A DNA stretch of 64,000 nt. Source: an uncultured Collinsella sp. GTDB lineage: Bacteria; Actinomycetota; Coriobacteriia; Coriobacteriales; Coriobacteriaceae. The stretch spans positions 1 to 64,000 of the forward strand of contig CAKUEU010000002.1 in the NCBI GenBank assembly GCA_934646865.1. Direction: 5' to 3'. The first letter of the stretch is position 1. Each line of letters begins with the position of its first letter. This document shows positions 51,042 to 60,223 of this stretch, one piece after another. The notes beneath the pieces were generated by a model that did not search any database, was not told the DNA's origin, and worked only from the letters and a program-made list of their open reading frames with translations. The translations under genes and the position numbers were made by a program.

Positions 51042-51917
51042 ATGAACAAGCCAAGTGTTTCTGCCGGGGTTGTTGCCGGCGTTGCCCTGGGGGCTGCGGC
51101 GCTTGGTGCAGCCGCCGTCGCTGTTCGTGCTGCCTGTTTGCAGGTCGCGCGGACCCGCAATGGGTTGGCGCGTGTGAAACGCTTGCACGACGAGAGCGGT
51201 GACGAGGTCCGTGTGCTCGTGCAGGGCGGCGTCTACCAAAGCGCGAGCTATGTTGGCGATCGTTGGGCGGAGCCGGTCTTTGCGTACTATCGCGCATTTG
51301 ACGATGTGTTTGAGGCCGAGGATGCAATGCGTGATGCTTGCGGGCATGGTATCGACCGCATGCTCATGCTGGGCGGGGGCGGGTTTGCCTATCCCAAGTA
51401 TGCGCTGATGTCGCATGAGGGCCTGCGCATGGATGTCATTGAGTATGATGCCGAGATTACGCGTCTGGCGCGTCGCTGGTTCTACTTGGAGGAGCTGGAG
51501 CGCACGGTAGGCGATCGCTTACGGGTGATTGCCGCCGAGGCGCGCTCGTACCTGGGCGTGACAAGCGTTGGGCATCGTCGCTACGACGTGGTTGTGAGCG
51601 ATTGCTTTGGCGGCGCCGAACCCGTGCGCGAGCTAGCGACCGTTGAGGCACTCCGTTTGGTGCGGGGTAGCCTGAACCCGGGCGGCATCTACGTGGCCAA
51701 TATCGTGAGCGCAAACGAGGGGAGCGATGTGGCGTTCCTGCGCGATTGCGCCGCCACGGCGCTCGAGGTGTTCGACCGCGCTTGGGTAATTCCCTGCGGT
51801 GACACGGAGTTCGGCGGCGAGGAAAACTACCTGCTCATCGCCAGCGACGGTGACTACACCTTTGCCGAAGCCGTGCCCTTCGACACAGATTTTCTCGGCA
51901 CCCCGCTCCACGACTAG
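51042..51917 (+). CDS. Spermidine synthase-like methyltransferase-fold protein
   Basis: 291 residues. An N-terminal Ala/Val-rich membrane segment (8-32) precedes a Rossmann methyltransferase-like domain with GGGGFAYPKYAL as nucleotide loop, DVIEYDAEI and VVVSDCFGG, the pattern of spermidine synthase/PAPT family proteins. Catalytic Asp of the DxFDG type is not obvious (DCFGG). It starts one base after the elp3 stop, so the two are cotranscribed. Whether it makes polyamine is unproven; the membrane anchor is unusual. Confidence 0.82.
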   Translation: MNKPSVSAGVVAGVALGAAALGAAAVAVRAACLQVARTRNGLARVKRLHDESGDEVRVLVQGGVYQSASYVGDRWAEPVFAYYRAFDDVFEAEDAMRDACGHGIDRMLMLGGGGFAYPKYALMSHEGLRMDVIEYDAEITRLARRWFYLEELERTVGDRLRVIAAEARSYLGVTSVGHRRYDVVVSDCFGGAEPVRELATVEALRLVRGSLNPGGIYVANIVSANEGSDVAFLRDCAATALEVFDRAWVIPCGDTEFGGEENYLLIASDGDYTFAEAVPFDTDFLGTPLHD

Positions 51918-51949
51918 CTCATTGAGCCCAGTCCCAAAAAAGACAGGTC

Positions 51950-54394
51950 TTAGGCGTGGTCGCGCCAGCTGAGGACGCGTTGCTTCATGCCTTGGATGTC
52001 AAGGACGCCTTCGGCAAAGCCTTTGCGAACGAGTTCCTCGGGAACGTACTCGTCGTAACGATCGAAGTAAGGTACCTCGCCGGGGTAGACGAGCTCGATA
52101 GGGTCGAAGTCCTTCTCGGCCTCGGCAGCGAGCACCTCAAAGAACGTCTCCTCGTCGGCCTTCATCTTAAACTGCATAAAGTACGGGCGCGACGGATCGA
52201 GCCCGCGAAGACCCAGCTCTGCGGCGCATTTAATCTTGAGCATGCGTTCGAGCGCCAGGAAGGCGTAGCTGCCCAGCCACGGGAAGAGCACCCAGGTATC
52301 ACCGCCTAGGTTAACGAGTGGCTTAGTTCCCGCGCCCGAAATCTCGGCGGTATGGCGAGCCTGCACAAGGCGCGCTCGCGCGTTGCCCATAAGGTACGGA
52401 TATGCCGCATGTTCGTTGAGCGCCTGGCGCATGCGCTCGAGCACATGCGTATTGATGTCTCCGGGACAGTCGCCAAAGTAGGCCGGCACACGGCCCTTGA
52501 CCTGCGTGGCAAAGACGGTGTGGCGCTTCCAGTCCACTTCCTCGACAATCCAGCAATGGCCTGCAATGGCGATGCGCTCGCCGGGCGGTGGCGGATTAAC
52601 GATTGTGCCCAACTCGGCCGATTCGCTGCGGACGGTAAACTCCTCGTTCTCCTGGAACACGGCGTAGAACTTAAAGTTGTTGATGATGCGCTCGCCCGCG
52701 AGGCCCACGATGAGCCCGCCGCCCTCGGTGACCTGGATGTGGTCGATCTTAATGAGGTGGCGCAGCAGCACACGGTAGTCGTCGGCAGAGACACGGTGGA
52801 AATAGCTGAGCGTGAGCACGCGCTGGGCAAGCTCGGCCGGTGTGAGCTCGCCGGTGCTGGCGAGCGTCGACATGGTCTGGTGATAGAGCAAGCTGTAGGG
52901 GAGTCGATCGAGCTCGGGCGGCTCGACCCACTTTTCCTCGCGATAGAGTTGTACGAGTGCGATGCCCTGCAGAAGCTTCCAGGGTATCGTCTCGGGCATC
53001 ATCGTGCGCGGCTCGGGCTCTTCCTCGCGCATGACGAACCACATCTCGGGCGGAAGATCGCGGCGGCCTGTACGCCCCATGCGCTGTAAAAAGGAGCTGA
53101 CGGTAAACGGCGCGTCAATCTGGAACGCGCGCTCCAGGCGGCCGATATCAATGCCGAGCTCCAACGTTGAGGTGGTGACGGTTGTCTGTGCCTGTTCCTC
53201 GTCGCGCATGAGCTCCTCGGCGGTCTCGCGTAGCGATGCCGAGAGGTTGCCATGGTGGATCAGGAAGCGGTCTGGCTCGTGCCGGTTCTCACAGTAGCTG
53301 CGCAGCATGGAGCACACGGCCTCTGCCTCCTCGCGCGAGTTGGCAAAGACCAGGCACTTGCGGCCGCGGGTATGTTCAAAGATATAGCCCATGCCGGGAT
53401 CGGCGTTGTCGGGCGCGGTATCGGTGGGGTTGAGCAGCGCCTGCTCGGTCGCTCGCGGGATGTCGACTTCTCCCTCGGGGGCCGAGGAAGTGCGACGGTC
53501 CTTAGGGGCGGCCTTGCCTCGCGCTCGCTCGCGACGTTGGCGGCGTTCCTCCTGTGTGAGTTGTCCGCTGTGGCGCATATCTTGGGTGCCGGCGGGCAGT
53601 GCCGCGGGTGCCGCTGCTTCAATGCGCTCGCATGCGAGCACCTCAGCTTCCTGCGGACCTGCGCTCATAAATCCTCGTTGCTGCGCCTGGGGGGCCGAGT
53701 TGTAGAAGTGCTCCATGGAGATGCGCCACACGCGGCGCGGTTCCTCAAAGCGGGGGATGACGCAGTCGCGCCCCGTTCCCTGTGAGAGAAAAGTGCCCGT
53801 GCGCTCGGGGTCCCCGATGGTGGCCGAAAGGCCGATGCGGCGGGGCTGCACGCCCGCCATGCGCGAAAGGCGCTCGATAAGGCAGAGCGTCTGACCGCCA
53901 CGGTCGCCGCGCATGAGCGAGTGGACCTCGTCGATGACCACATAGCGCAGGTCGCAAAACATGCGCGGGATTGCCATGTGCTTATGGATCAGGAGCGCCT
54001 CGAGTGATTCGGGCGTAATTTGCAAGATACCACTCGGCTTTTTGATGAGCTTTGCCTTGTGCGATTGCGAGACATCGCCGTGCCAGTGCCAGACAGGGAT
54101 ATCGGCCTCTTCGCACAGGTCGTTGAGACGGACGAATTGGTCGTTGATGAGTGCCTTGAGCGGGCCGATGTAGAGGGCGCCCACGCTTGCGGGCGGGTTT
54201 TCCCAAAACTCGGTCAGGATGGGAAAGAAAGCCGCTTCGGTTTTGCCGGACGCCGTGGATGCCGTCAGGAGCACATTGTCTTGCGTGTTGAAGATGGCAT
54301 CTGCCGCCGCAACCTGAATAGAGCGCAGGCTCTCCCAGTCGTGGGAGTAGATGAAGTCTTGGATGAATGGGGCATATCGGTCAAAGGCGTTCAT
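51950..54394 (-). CDS. DEAD/DEAH helicase of a Shango-like system (SngC-like)
   Basis: 814-residue superfamily 2 helicase. Walker A TASTASGKT (44-52), DEVH (155-158), SATIGD, and motif VI QRMGRTGRR. An Lhr-like C-terminal half follows. A disordered, charged insert lies at about 255-320. Last gene of a three-gene operon, after a TerB-domain protein and a P-loop ATPase; this set and order match the Shango anti-phage system, where SngC is the helicase. ATG 54394 has GGAGG upstream; the frame extends further but into the 45-bp repeat that separates it from sngB-like gene. Confidence 0.85.
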   Translation of the reverse strand: MNAFDRYAPFIQDFIYSHDWESLRSIQVAAADAIFNTQDNVLLTASTASGKTEAAFFPILTEFWENPPASVGALYIGPLKALINDQFVRLNDLCEEADIPVWHWHGDVSQSHKAKLIKKPSGILQITPESLEALLIHKHMAIPRMFCDLRYVVIDEVHSLMRGDRGGQTLCLIERLSRMAGVQPRRIGLSATIGDPERTGTFLSQGTGRDCVIPRFEEPRRVWRISMEHFYNSAPQAQQRGFMSAGPQEAEVLACERIEAAAPAALPAGTQDMRHSGQLTQEERRQRRERARGKAAPKDRRTSSAPEGEVDIPRATEQALLNPTDTAPDNADPGMGYIFEHTRGRKCLVFANSREEAEAVCSMLRSYCENRHEPDRFLIHHGNLSASLRETAEELMRDEEQAQTTVTTSTLELGIDIGRLERAFQIDAPFTVSSFLQRMGRTGRRDLPPEMWFVMREEEPEPRTMMPETIPWKLLQGIALVQLYREEKWVEPPELDRLPYSLLYHQTMSTLASTGELTPAELAQRVLTLSYFHRVSADDYRVLLRHLIKIDHIQVTEGGGLIVGLAGERIINNFKFYAVFQENEEFTVRSESAELGTIVNPPPPGERIAIAGHCWIVEEVDWKRHTVFATQVKGRVPAYFGDCPGDINTHVLERMRQALNEHAAYPYLMGNARARLVQARHTAEISGAGTKPLVNLGGDTWVLFPWLGSYAFLALERMLKIKCAAELGLRGLDPSRPYFMQFKMKADEETFFEVLAAEAEKDFDPIELVYPGEVPYFDRYDEYVPEELVRKGFAEGVLDIQGMKQRVLSWRDHA

Positions 54395-54466
54395 GGGGCC
54401 TCCTCTCAACAACGGGTTATCAAACGCAGCGGGCAACAGGTCGTCGAATTTCAACATCGGCGTTTA

Positions 54467-54511
54467 CCCAGATAAAACCTGTCAAAATAAACCTGTCCCT
54501 TTTTGGCAGGT
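54467..54511. repeat. 45-bp GGGACAGG-core repeat between ATPase and helicase genes
   Basis: Identical to 12623-12667 at 44 of 45 bases. On the minus strand it forms ACCTGCCAAAA against TTTTGACAGGT followed by TTTTATC, so it looks like an intrinsic terminator. It begins at the stop codon of the ATPase gene and lies 73 bases before the helicase start, inside the operon. Confidence 0.8.
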
Positions 54512-55815
54512 TAGATGGTGAATTCGGCGAAGTTGCGGTTGTCGCCTGCGGTGCCGGTGTCGTTTGTTGCGGCTGTCGGTGCCAGCGCATCGCCGCCGAC
54601 GCTTTGCAGTAGCTCGGCCACGTCGGCGTCGGGGTTTTGACACAGAATGTCGAGTAGCTCGATAAAGTCGCGGATGACCTCACGGGGCGTCAGGTGCGTG
54701 TCGGCTCCCACGCGGCCAAACTCAATCTTGAGGAAGTCCACCAAGTCGCTCTCGGTAAGCGTAGGGGTCCAGCCAAAGTAGCCGGCATGGATCTGCATGA
54801 GCTTTTCGATCAGCACCAGCAGCTCCTCATAGGTGAGCGGCTGCAGGCGGATGATGGGCGCGAGCATGTCTTTGAGGTCCTCGCGCGCAAAACGGCCCTG
54901 GGCGAGACGGCTGCGCAGAGCCTCGTAGGAAAAGACGCCGCGGCGTCGGTCCTCGATAGAGGTTGGAGTGCCGCCCATAATCATGCCCAGGTACTGTGCC
55001 TTGCCTTGCAGCGTGTCGTTGTACATCGTTAGGATCTTCTCGTAGTTGTACTGGCGCGTGATGGCGTTGGGAATCTTGTACAGGTTTACAAGTTCGTCGA
55101 TGAGCACCAGCATGCCCTTGTAGCCGCTGCAGACCAAAAAGCGTGCAATGAGCTTGACGTAGTCGTACCAGTCGTCGTCGCTGATGATGGTCGAGGAGCC
55201 TAGCTCGGCGCGCGCCTCGCTCTTGGTGCGATACTCGCCGCGAATCCATTTGGTTACGCGGCTCATGGCCTCCTCGTCGCCCTCTGCGACGGCCGTGCGG
55301 TAACGGCGGAGCATGCGGGTGAAGTCAAAGCCGTGAACCATTTCTTCGAGCGGGGCAAGCTGGGCATTGATGGCCGACTCGTCGGCGTCGGCACACGAGG
55401 CGACCCAGCGATCCAGGATAAGATTGAGCGCGCCGCCCTCGGGGCGCGTTTTGGTCGATATGTTGCGGATAAGCTCGCGATAGGTGGCCAGACCTTGGCC
55501 CTGGCCACCCTGCAGGCGGCGCTCAGGGGATAGGTCGGCATCGGCGACGACGAAGCCCTCACCCATGGCGTGTGTGCGGATGGTTTGGAGCAAAAAGCTC
55601 TTGCCGGCGCCGTAGCGACCGACCAAAAAGCGGAAGCTCGCGCCGCCATCGGCGATAAGGCTGAGGTCGGTGAGCAGGGCACGAATCTCGACCTCGCGCC
55701 CCACGGTAATGTAGGGAAGGCCGATGCGCGGGACGACGCCGCCCTTGAGCGAGTTGAGAATGACGGCGGCGACGCGCTTGGGCACGCGGGGCGCTGCGGA
55801 TGCGGTATCACTCAT
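54511..55815 (-). CDS. BrxD/DUF2791-like P-loop ATPase of a Shango-like system (SngB-like)
   Basis: 434 residues. Walker A GRYGAGKS (66-73) and Walker B LVLIDE (236-241) of a STAND/ORC-like ATPase; the sequence resembles DUF2791/BrxD proteins of BREX loci. Start ATG 55815 overlaps the end of the TerB-domain gene by 8 bases, which indicates a tight operon. In Shango, SngB is the ATPase between the TerB-domain protein and the helicase. No other BREX gene (pglZ, brxC, methyltransferase) is present, which argues against BREX. Confidence 0.85.
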   Translation of the reverse strand: MSDTASAAPRVPKRVAAVILNSLKGGVVPRIGLPYITVGREVEIRALLTDLSLIADGGASFRFLVGRYGAGKSFLLQTIRTHAMGEGFVVADADLSPERRLQGGQGQGLATYRELIRNISTKTRPEGGALNLILDRWVASCADADESAINAQLAPLEEMVHGFDFTRMLRRYRTAVAEGDEEAMSRVTKWIRGEYRTKSEARAELGSSTIISDDDWYDYVKLIARFLVCSGYKGMLVLIDELVNLYKIPNAITRQYNYEKILTMYNDTLQGKAQYLGMIMGGTPTSIEDRRRGVFSYEALRSRLAQGRFAREDLKDMLAPIIRLQPLTYEELLVLIEKLMQIHAGYFGWTPTLTESDLVDFLKIEFGRVGADTHLTPREVIRDFIELLDILCQNPDADVAELLQSVGGDALAPTAATNDTGTAGDNRNFAEFTI

Positions 55816-57568
55816 GGTCTAGGTATCCTCTCACGTCTGCTTCGTAGTCCTCGATAATCTGCGGCCCTGCCGCGCCAAATTCAATAACAGTGTCGCCCAC
55901 CAGGTCAAAGAGGGTCTCGTTGATGCTGTCGACGAGCATATCTTCGCTCTGCTCCGACTTCTCCACCGCCGATGCCGCCTGCGCCGCGTTTTGCTCGAGC
56001 AGCGCACGAAGATAATCTTCTGCGGCGGGGGCGAGTGCGGACGTGATGTCGGCGGGCATGGCCGTCGCGGGTGTGGGTGCTGGTGCGAGGAGCGGGGCTA
56101 CGACGCCAAATTGCTCGGTGGAGATGGTTGGCTCGTCATCCTCGTCCTGTTCCATGGGCGCCGCGACCGGCTCGACAATCGCCTCGGTCATGGGCCTGGC
56201 TTCTGGCTTCCCAGGGCCTGCCGCCTCGGCATCCTCAAGCGCGTCGTCCTCGCGTTCCTCGTCGATCAAAAGCGCCTCGCGCGTCTGTGCAGCGGCGCTT
56301 CGGATGTGTCCCAGCTGGCTCAGGTCGATATCGATCTTGACGGGCTGGTGCGCGGCATCCCACGAAAGCCATGCCACGATCTCATCGTCGATGATCTTGG
56401 CCAGATATTTGGGGACCTTTTCTTCCTTAAGGGGATGGGCGGGATCTAGCGCCAGGCGCAAGCGCTGATCGCAGGCGCGCATCATCTCGCCGAGCTTGCT
56501 GCTCTTTTGCCTGCTGCCGTGGATGCGCATGCACTCCCAAAAGCCGTTTTGGCAACGGTAGATATGGATGGGGTCCAAGCGATATTCGCAGTCCTCGTGG
56601 CGCTCGGGCGCAAAGAACACGGCCGAGGCAAACATGGTGTAGGGCATGGCCGTCTCCTCCCCAAACAAGCTCGCCACGATGCCGGTCTTTCGATGCGTGT
56701 CATAGTAGCGCGCCATGCGGACATATACGGCGCATGCCACGTGGCGAAGGTCGCGATGGTGGGAACGGTCGAGCCGTGAGTTATTCAGGTTGTACGTGGA
56801 GAGCGCATTGATGGCGGCCATGAGTCGCTCCTCGCGAGCCTCATCGGGTGGAAGGGGGAGCGTGGGCTCGGAGGCTTTTCGACGCTTGGGAGCTTGGGCC
56901 GACGGCGCTGACGCAGGTACAAGGTCTCGCGCTGCACGGCGCAGCTCGATGAGGGCGTTGTCGAATGCAACGGTTTTAGAGTCGTGAAGCAGCTTGGGAT
57001 CGAGCCCGTGGAACACGGCGTAGTCCTGCAGCCATACGCGTGCGAACCGGTCGATACCGGGCTCAAAGGCGCGATAGGCATCCCAAAAGGCCTTGATCTT
57101 GTCAAAGCCATCGAGCGGGTCGTCGACGCCAATGCCGCAGATCAATTCGTAAAGATACAGAAAAGCAAACGAGGTCGATGTCTCCTCGATGTTGCCGCGA
57201 CGCACTTGGGCGCGCCAGGTAAAGTAGCCACGCAGCTGCCGGTCACTCATGGCGTTGTAGGTAGGAAAGTACGACTTAAAGGTGCCGTTGTAGGGGCAAT
57301 CGTCCTCGAAGTCGGCCATCAGCAGGCCCTGACGGTAAAAGAGCTCCGCCTCCGATAGCCAACGCCCCGCGCCGCCCTTGGGATCATCCTGCCAGCGCGA
57401 TATCTCGCGCATCTTGCGGTACTGGTCGGGGAGGAAGTTCTGCATCTGACGGCCGGTCTTGAGAATCGGCTCGTCAGCATAGATTTTGTTTGAGAAACGG
57501 GCGGACTGATGGGTCCGGGCCTCGGCCATAATGCGCTCGATGAGCATCTTGACGTCCTGGTCGGCCAC
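55808..57568 (-). CDS. TerB-domain protein of a Shango-like system (SngA-like)
   Basis: 586 residues from GTG 57568 (GGAGAGG upstream). The N-terminal part has the TerB_N pattern (RARWxxP-like region with LPDQYRKMREISRWQDDP, YNGTFKSYFPTYNAMSDRQLRGYFTWRAQVRRG, SFAFLYLYELICGIG). A C-terminal acidic region and a TerB_C-like end (DYLRALLEQNAAQAASAVEKSEQ) follow. TerB folds are linked to phage and tellurite stress. First gene of the three-gene operon; recognised as SngA-like by domain and context. Domain limits are estimates. Confidence 0.82.
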   Translation of the reverse strand: MADQDVKMLIERIMAEARTHQSARFSNKIYADEPILKTGRQMQNFLPDQYRKMREISRWQDDPKGGAGRWLSEAELFYRQGLLMADFEDDCPYNGTFKSYFPTYNAMSDRQLRGYFTWRAQVRRGNIEETSTSFAFLYLYELICGIGVDDPLDGFDKIKAFWDAYRAFEPGIDRFARVWLQDYAVFHGLDPKLLHDSKTVAFDNALIELRRAARDLVPASAPSAQAPKRRKASEPTLPLPPDEAREERLMAAINALSTYNLNNSRLDRSHHRDLRHVACAVYVRMARYYDTHRKTGIVASLFGEETAMPYTMFASAVFFAPERHEDCEYRLDPIHIYRCQNGFWECMRIHGSRQKSSKLGEMMRACDQRLRLALDPAHPLKEEKVPKYLAKIIDDEIVAWLSWDAAHQPVKIDIDLSQLGHIRSAAAQTREALLIDEEREDDALEDAEAAGPGKPEARPMTEAIVEPVAAPMEQDEDDEPTISTEQFGVVAPLLAPAPTPATAMPADITSALAPAAEDYLRALLEQNAAQAASAVEKSEQSEDMLVDSINETLFDLVGDTVIEFGAAGPQIIEDYEADVRGYLDHE

Positions 57569-57657
57569 CGCCCTCTCCTCTCCCTATACGGTGTCGGTGA
57601 CCTCATATCATAGCACAGCATCAAACAGATGTTCGAGATGCCGCTATGTAGATAGAC

Positions 57658-58374
57658 TTAGAACAGGAGGGCGTAGATGACGGCTATGACGACGGCGGGG
57701 AGCATGTTGGCCGTGCGGAAGGTCTGAGGTCGGATAAGGTTGACGCCGACGCAGAAGATGAGCATGGACCCCACGAGTGAGAGGCTGTCGAGGGCTGCGG
57801 TGGTCATAATGGGGGAGAGCGCGCCGGCAAACAGCGTGATCGTTCCCTGGAACACGGCAACGGGCAGGGCCGAGAAGATACAGCCGCGTCCGAGCGAGGC
57901 TGTCATGGTGCAGACGATGATGCAGTCCAGTGCACCCTTCAGGGCGAGCGTAGACCAATCGCCGAGCAGACCGTCCTGAATCGATCCCACGATGGCCATC
58001 GCGCCGATGCACACGGTGAGCGATGCCGAGACAAAGGCGTTGGTGAACTCGTTGTCTCCCTCGCTCCCGGTTTTGCGTTTGAGCCATTCGCCGAGGTTTT
58101 CGATGGCGGCCTCCAGGTTGATGGCCTCGCCGATAAGCGAGCCGAGCGCGAATGAGACGATCAACATGGTGGTGCCGGTGGTCGACAGGACGCCGCCGTC
58201 GATGACGAGCATCTTTTGCATGGTGCCGCCCAAGCCGATAAACAGGACGCACAGCCCCGATGCTTTCATGAGCGTGTCTTGGATACGCGGTGTGATAAAG
58301 CGACCGCCCGCTAATCCCAAAAGACCGCCCGCAATCAAAAGCACAACGTTGATGATTGTTCCCAAGCCCGGCAT
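57658..58374 (-). CDS. DUF554-family membrane protein
   Basis: 238 residues with six or seven hydrophobic segments. The sequence GTIINVVLLIAGGLLGLAGGRFI at the N-terminus and the glycine-rich SFALGSLIGEAINLEAAIENLGEWLKRK are typical of DUF554 (YqgA-like) proteins. ATG 58374 has GGGAGGG upstream and begins the family; the frame extends 23 residues upstream with no support. Function unknown, possibly a transporter. Confidence 0.9.
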   Translation of the reverse strand: MPGLGTIINVVLLIAGGLLGLAGGRFITPRIQDTLMKASGLCVLFIGLGGTMQKMLVIDGGVLSTTGTTMLIVSFALGSLIGEAINLEAAIENLGEWLKRKTGSEGDNEFTNAFVSASLTVCIGAMAIVGSIQDGLLGDWSTLALKGALDCIIVCTMTASLGRGCIFSALPVAVFQGTITLFAGALSPIMTTAALDSLSLVGSMLIFCVGVNLIRPQTFRTANMLPAVVIAVIYALLF

Positions 58375-58492
58375 GAGCCCTCCCGTATTGATGCCAACGT
58401 GGCAATCGTAGCAGAACGGAATGCGAGGCACATCGCGACTCATCTAATACGTTATATAAGTGGTATTAGAAACGACGCGCAGCATTTAAGCC

Positions 58493-59923
58493 TCAGGTGG
58501 TTGTCGGGACATAGGGATAGTAGTCAAAGCGCAGTGTCATAAGTCGCTGTGGGGATTCAATAGCCGCGGCGATGATATTGGCATCGCGGGCTCGATCAAA
58601 CCCCTCGAGTTCGATCTGATACGAGACGTCTTGCATAATGTCCAGACGCCGCCAGGCCAGGAGCGTGTCGCCATCGAATTCCAGGGTCTTGCTTCCGTCT
58701 GGGGCAACGGCGTATAGACGCAGCTTGGCGGTAGTTGCAGGGTCGACAACCGTGATCTTTTTAATTTCGTTTCGAGTATTCTTAGCACCCAGCAAGGTGA
58801 GCAGTGTCGGGGCCACAACCTCGCCCGATGGCAAAAAGACGACCTCGACGGACTCGGGAAATGCGATGATGGCCGACTTACGGACGGGCTGATTGGCGGC
58901 GGCAACTTCGATGTTCGCGGCGTCGATAGTCTCTGTGTGGTCGAGCGCGGCAAGCACGCAGCAGTTGCCCTCATCGACTTCTTGAGGACCAGCAAGCCCT
59001 AGGCTGTCCGCAAGCTCGGAATCGTTTGGATCGGCAACGGTTTCGTCCGGTGCTTCGAAAGAAGCTGGGACGCTGTTTGCCAGCGATGGCGTGTCCCCCG
59101 CACCCGCTTCTTTGTCTGCGCCCTCTTCTTTTATGGTTGCGTTGCTGGGTCCTTCGTTTGAGGGAAGTGTCTTGGCTCCAAGCGCGGAGGGGACAATCCC
59201 GACGGCCCCGGATCCGTTCCACTCCATTTCGAGAAGCGCCGGGTCGGCGAGAATGTATTGCCTGCCTAGCGCGTGGGCATCAATCTCAATGGGGCCTGCT
59301 TTCGTCCCTCGCGTAAGGCTGAGTGCCCCGGCTGGCTTCTCGAAATGAACGTCTGTGTCTTTGGTGCTGACGGCGTAGAACAGCAGGGACGCTTCTCCCG
59401 CCGCGATGGCATCGGTGCCGGCCTTGGTCAGCCGCAACGATGCCGTGAATGAGAGGGTGGGCTGCGCATCGTCTGCATTCGCGGCGGCGCAGCCCAGACA
59501 TATGCCGCCTCCTTTCTCGAAAAACGTGCTGTCGAAGGCGACCTTCGCTCCGTTCGCCGAGTCATCGATCGAAGCGATGTCGATGCGCAGCTCCAAATCG
59601 CATGGATCGTCATCTGCGTCAAGCACAACCGAATGCCATGTGCAGACGGCACAGCCTGCCTGGGATTCGTTTTCCTTATTCGAGCGCTCGATATCCACGA
59701 CTATCGAGGCGTCCGTATTCCGGCGAAGGCATCCCGAGGTCGAGATTGCTGCCTGCGCGAGCGAAAACCGCTTGCGAGCAATGACGCTCGACGGGTCTGG
59801 TGCGGGGCTTAGGACTGCCGGCAAGGAGTCCGCCATGACGGGGGTCGCCCAAGCGGCGACAGGCGTTCCGGTTGCGAGCGCGCCGCAGAGTGCGACGACG
59901 GGCAAAAGGTTCTTCGATGCCAT
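58493..59923 (-). CDS. Secreted surface protein of unknown function
   Basis: 476 residues with a signal peptide (LPVVALCGALATGTPVAAWA). The mature part is beta-rich, with cysteines at the front (SGCLRR, AGCAVC, GICLGC) and acidic linkers (about 260-320). No sorting signal. Last gene of a five-gene operon of exported proteins; relatives of this layout are seen in Coriobacteriia but I cannot name a family. The neighbour upstream carries a sorting signal. Confidence 0.75.
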   Translation of the reverse strand: MASKNLLPVVALCGALATGTPVAAWATPVMADSLPAVLSPAPDPSSVIARKRFSLAQAAISTSGCLRRNTDASIVVDIERSNKENESQAGCAVCTWHSVVLDADDDPCDLELRIDIASIDDSANGAKVAFDSTFFEKGGGICLGCAAANADDAQPTLSFTASLRLTKAGTDAIAAGEASLLFYAVSTKDTDVHFEKPAGALSLTRGTKAGPIEIDAHALGRQYILADPALLEMEWNGSGAVGIVPSALGAKTLPSNEGPSNATIKEEGADKEAGAGDTPSLANSVPASFEAPDETVADPNDSELADSLGLAGPQEVDEGNCCVLAALDHTETIDAANIEVAAANQPVRKSAIIAFPESVEVVFLPSGEVVAPTLLTLLGAKNTRNEIKKITVVDPATTAKLRLYAVAPDGSKTLEFDGDTLLAWRRLDIMQDVSYQIELEGFDRARDANIIAAAIESPQRLMTLRFDYYPYVPTTT

Positions 59924-59965
59924 GGGGTCTCCTTACCAAATTATGTGTGGCCTGCCTGTGTCAGG

Positions 59966-60223
59966 CTACTGGCTGCGTTTGATGCGCAGGCCGAGTCCGG
60001 CTGCCCCCGCGCCTGCCACAGCGACGCTTGCTGCCAAGAGCTGCTTTTCGTCGCCCGTTTGCGCCAATGGTTCCTGGCGGTCGCCATGGTCGAGCCCCGA
60101 GAGGTCGACGGTCACTTGCGTGGCGGCCTGCGCCTGCTCTTGTTGGGCAAAGGCTGCTGCCGGCGCGAGCGCCAAGATGCCGACGATGGCGACAGATGCG
60201 ATCGCCTTATGCCGTGTGCGCAC
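59966..60223 (-). CDS. Small secreted protein with LPXTG-like sorting signal
   Basis: About 85 residues from GTG 60223, which overlaps the previous gene's end by 17 bases; an upstream ATG at 60253 is also possible. A signal peptide (IASVAIVGILALAPAAAFA) is followed by a short linker and a cell-wall sorting signal LAQTGD, a hydrophobic stretch (LLAASVAVAGAGAAGLGL) and basic tail RIKRSQ. It departs from LPXTG at Pro. Probably anchored by a sortase. No sortase gene is in the window. Confidence 0.7.
   Translation of the reverse strand: MRTRHKAIASVAIVGILALAPAAAFAQQEQAQAATQVTVDLSGLDHGDRQEPLAQTGDEKQLLAASVAVAGAGAAGLGLRIKRSQ

Noticed and set aside
54511-57568. BREX system
   Set aside because: Only a BrxD-like ATPase and a helicase are shared; PglZ, BrxC and a methyltransferase are missing, while the TerB-domain protein fits Shango better.
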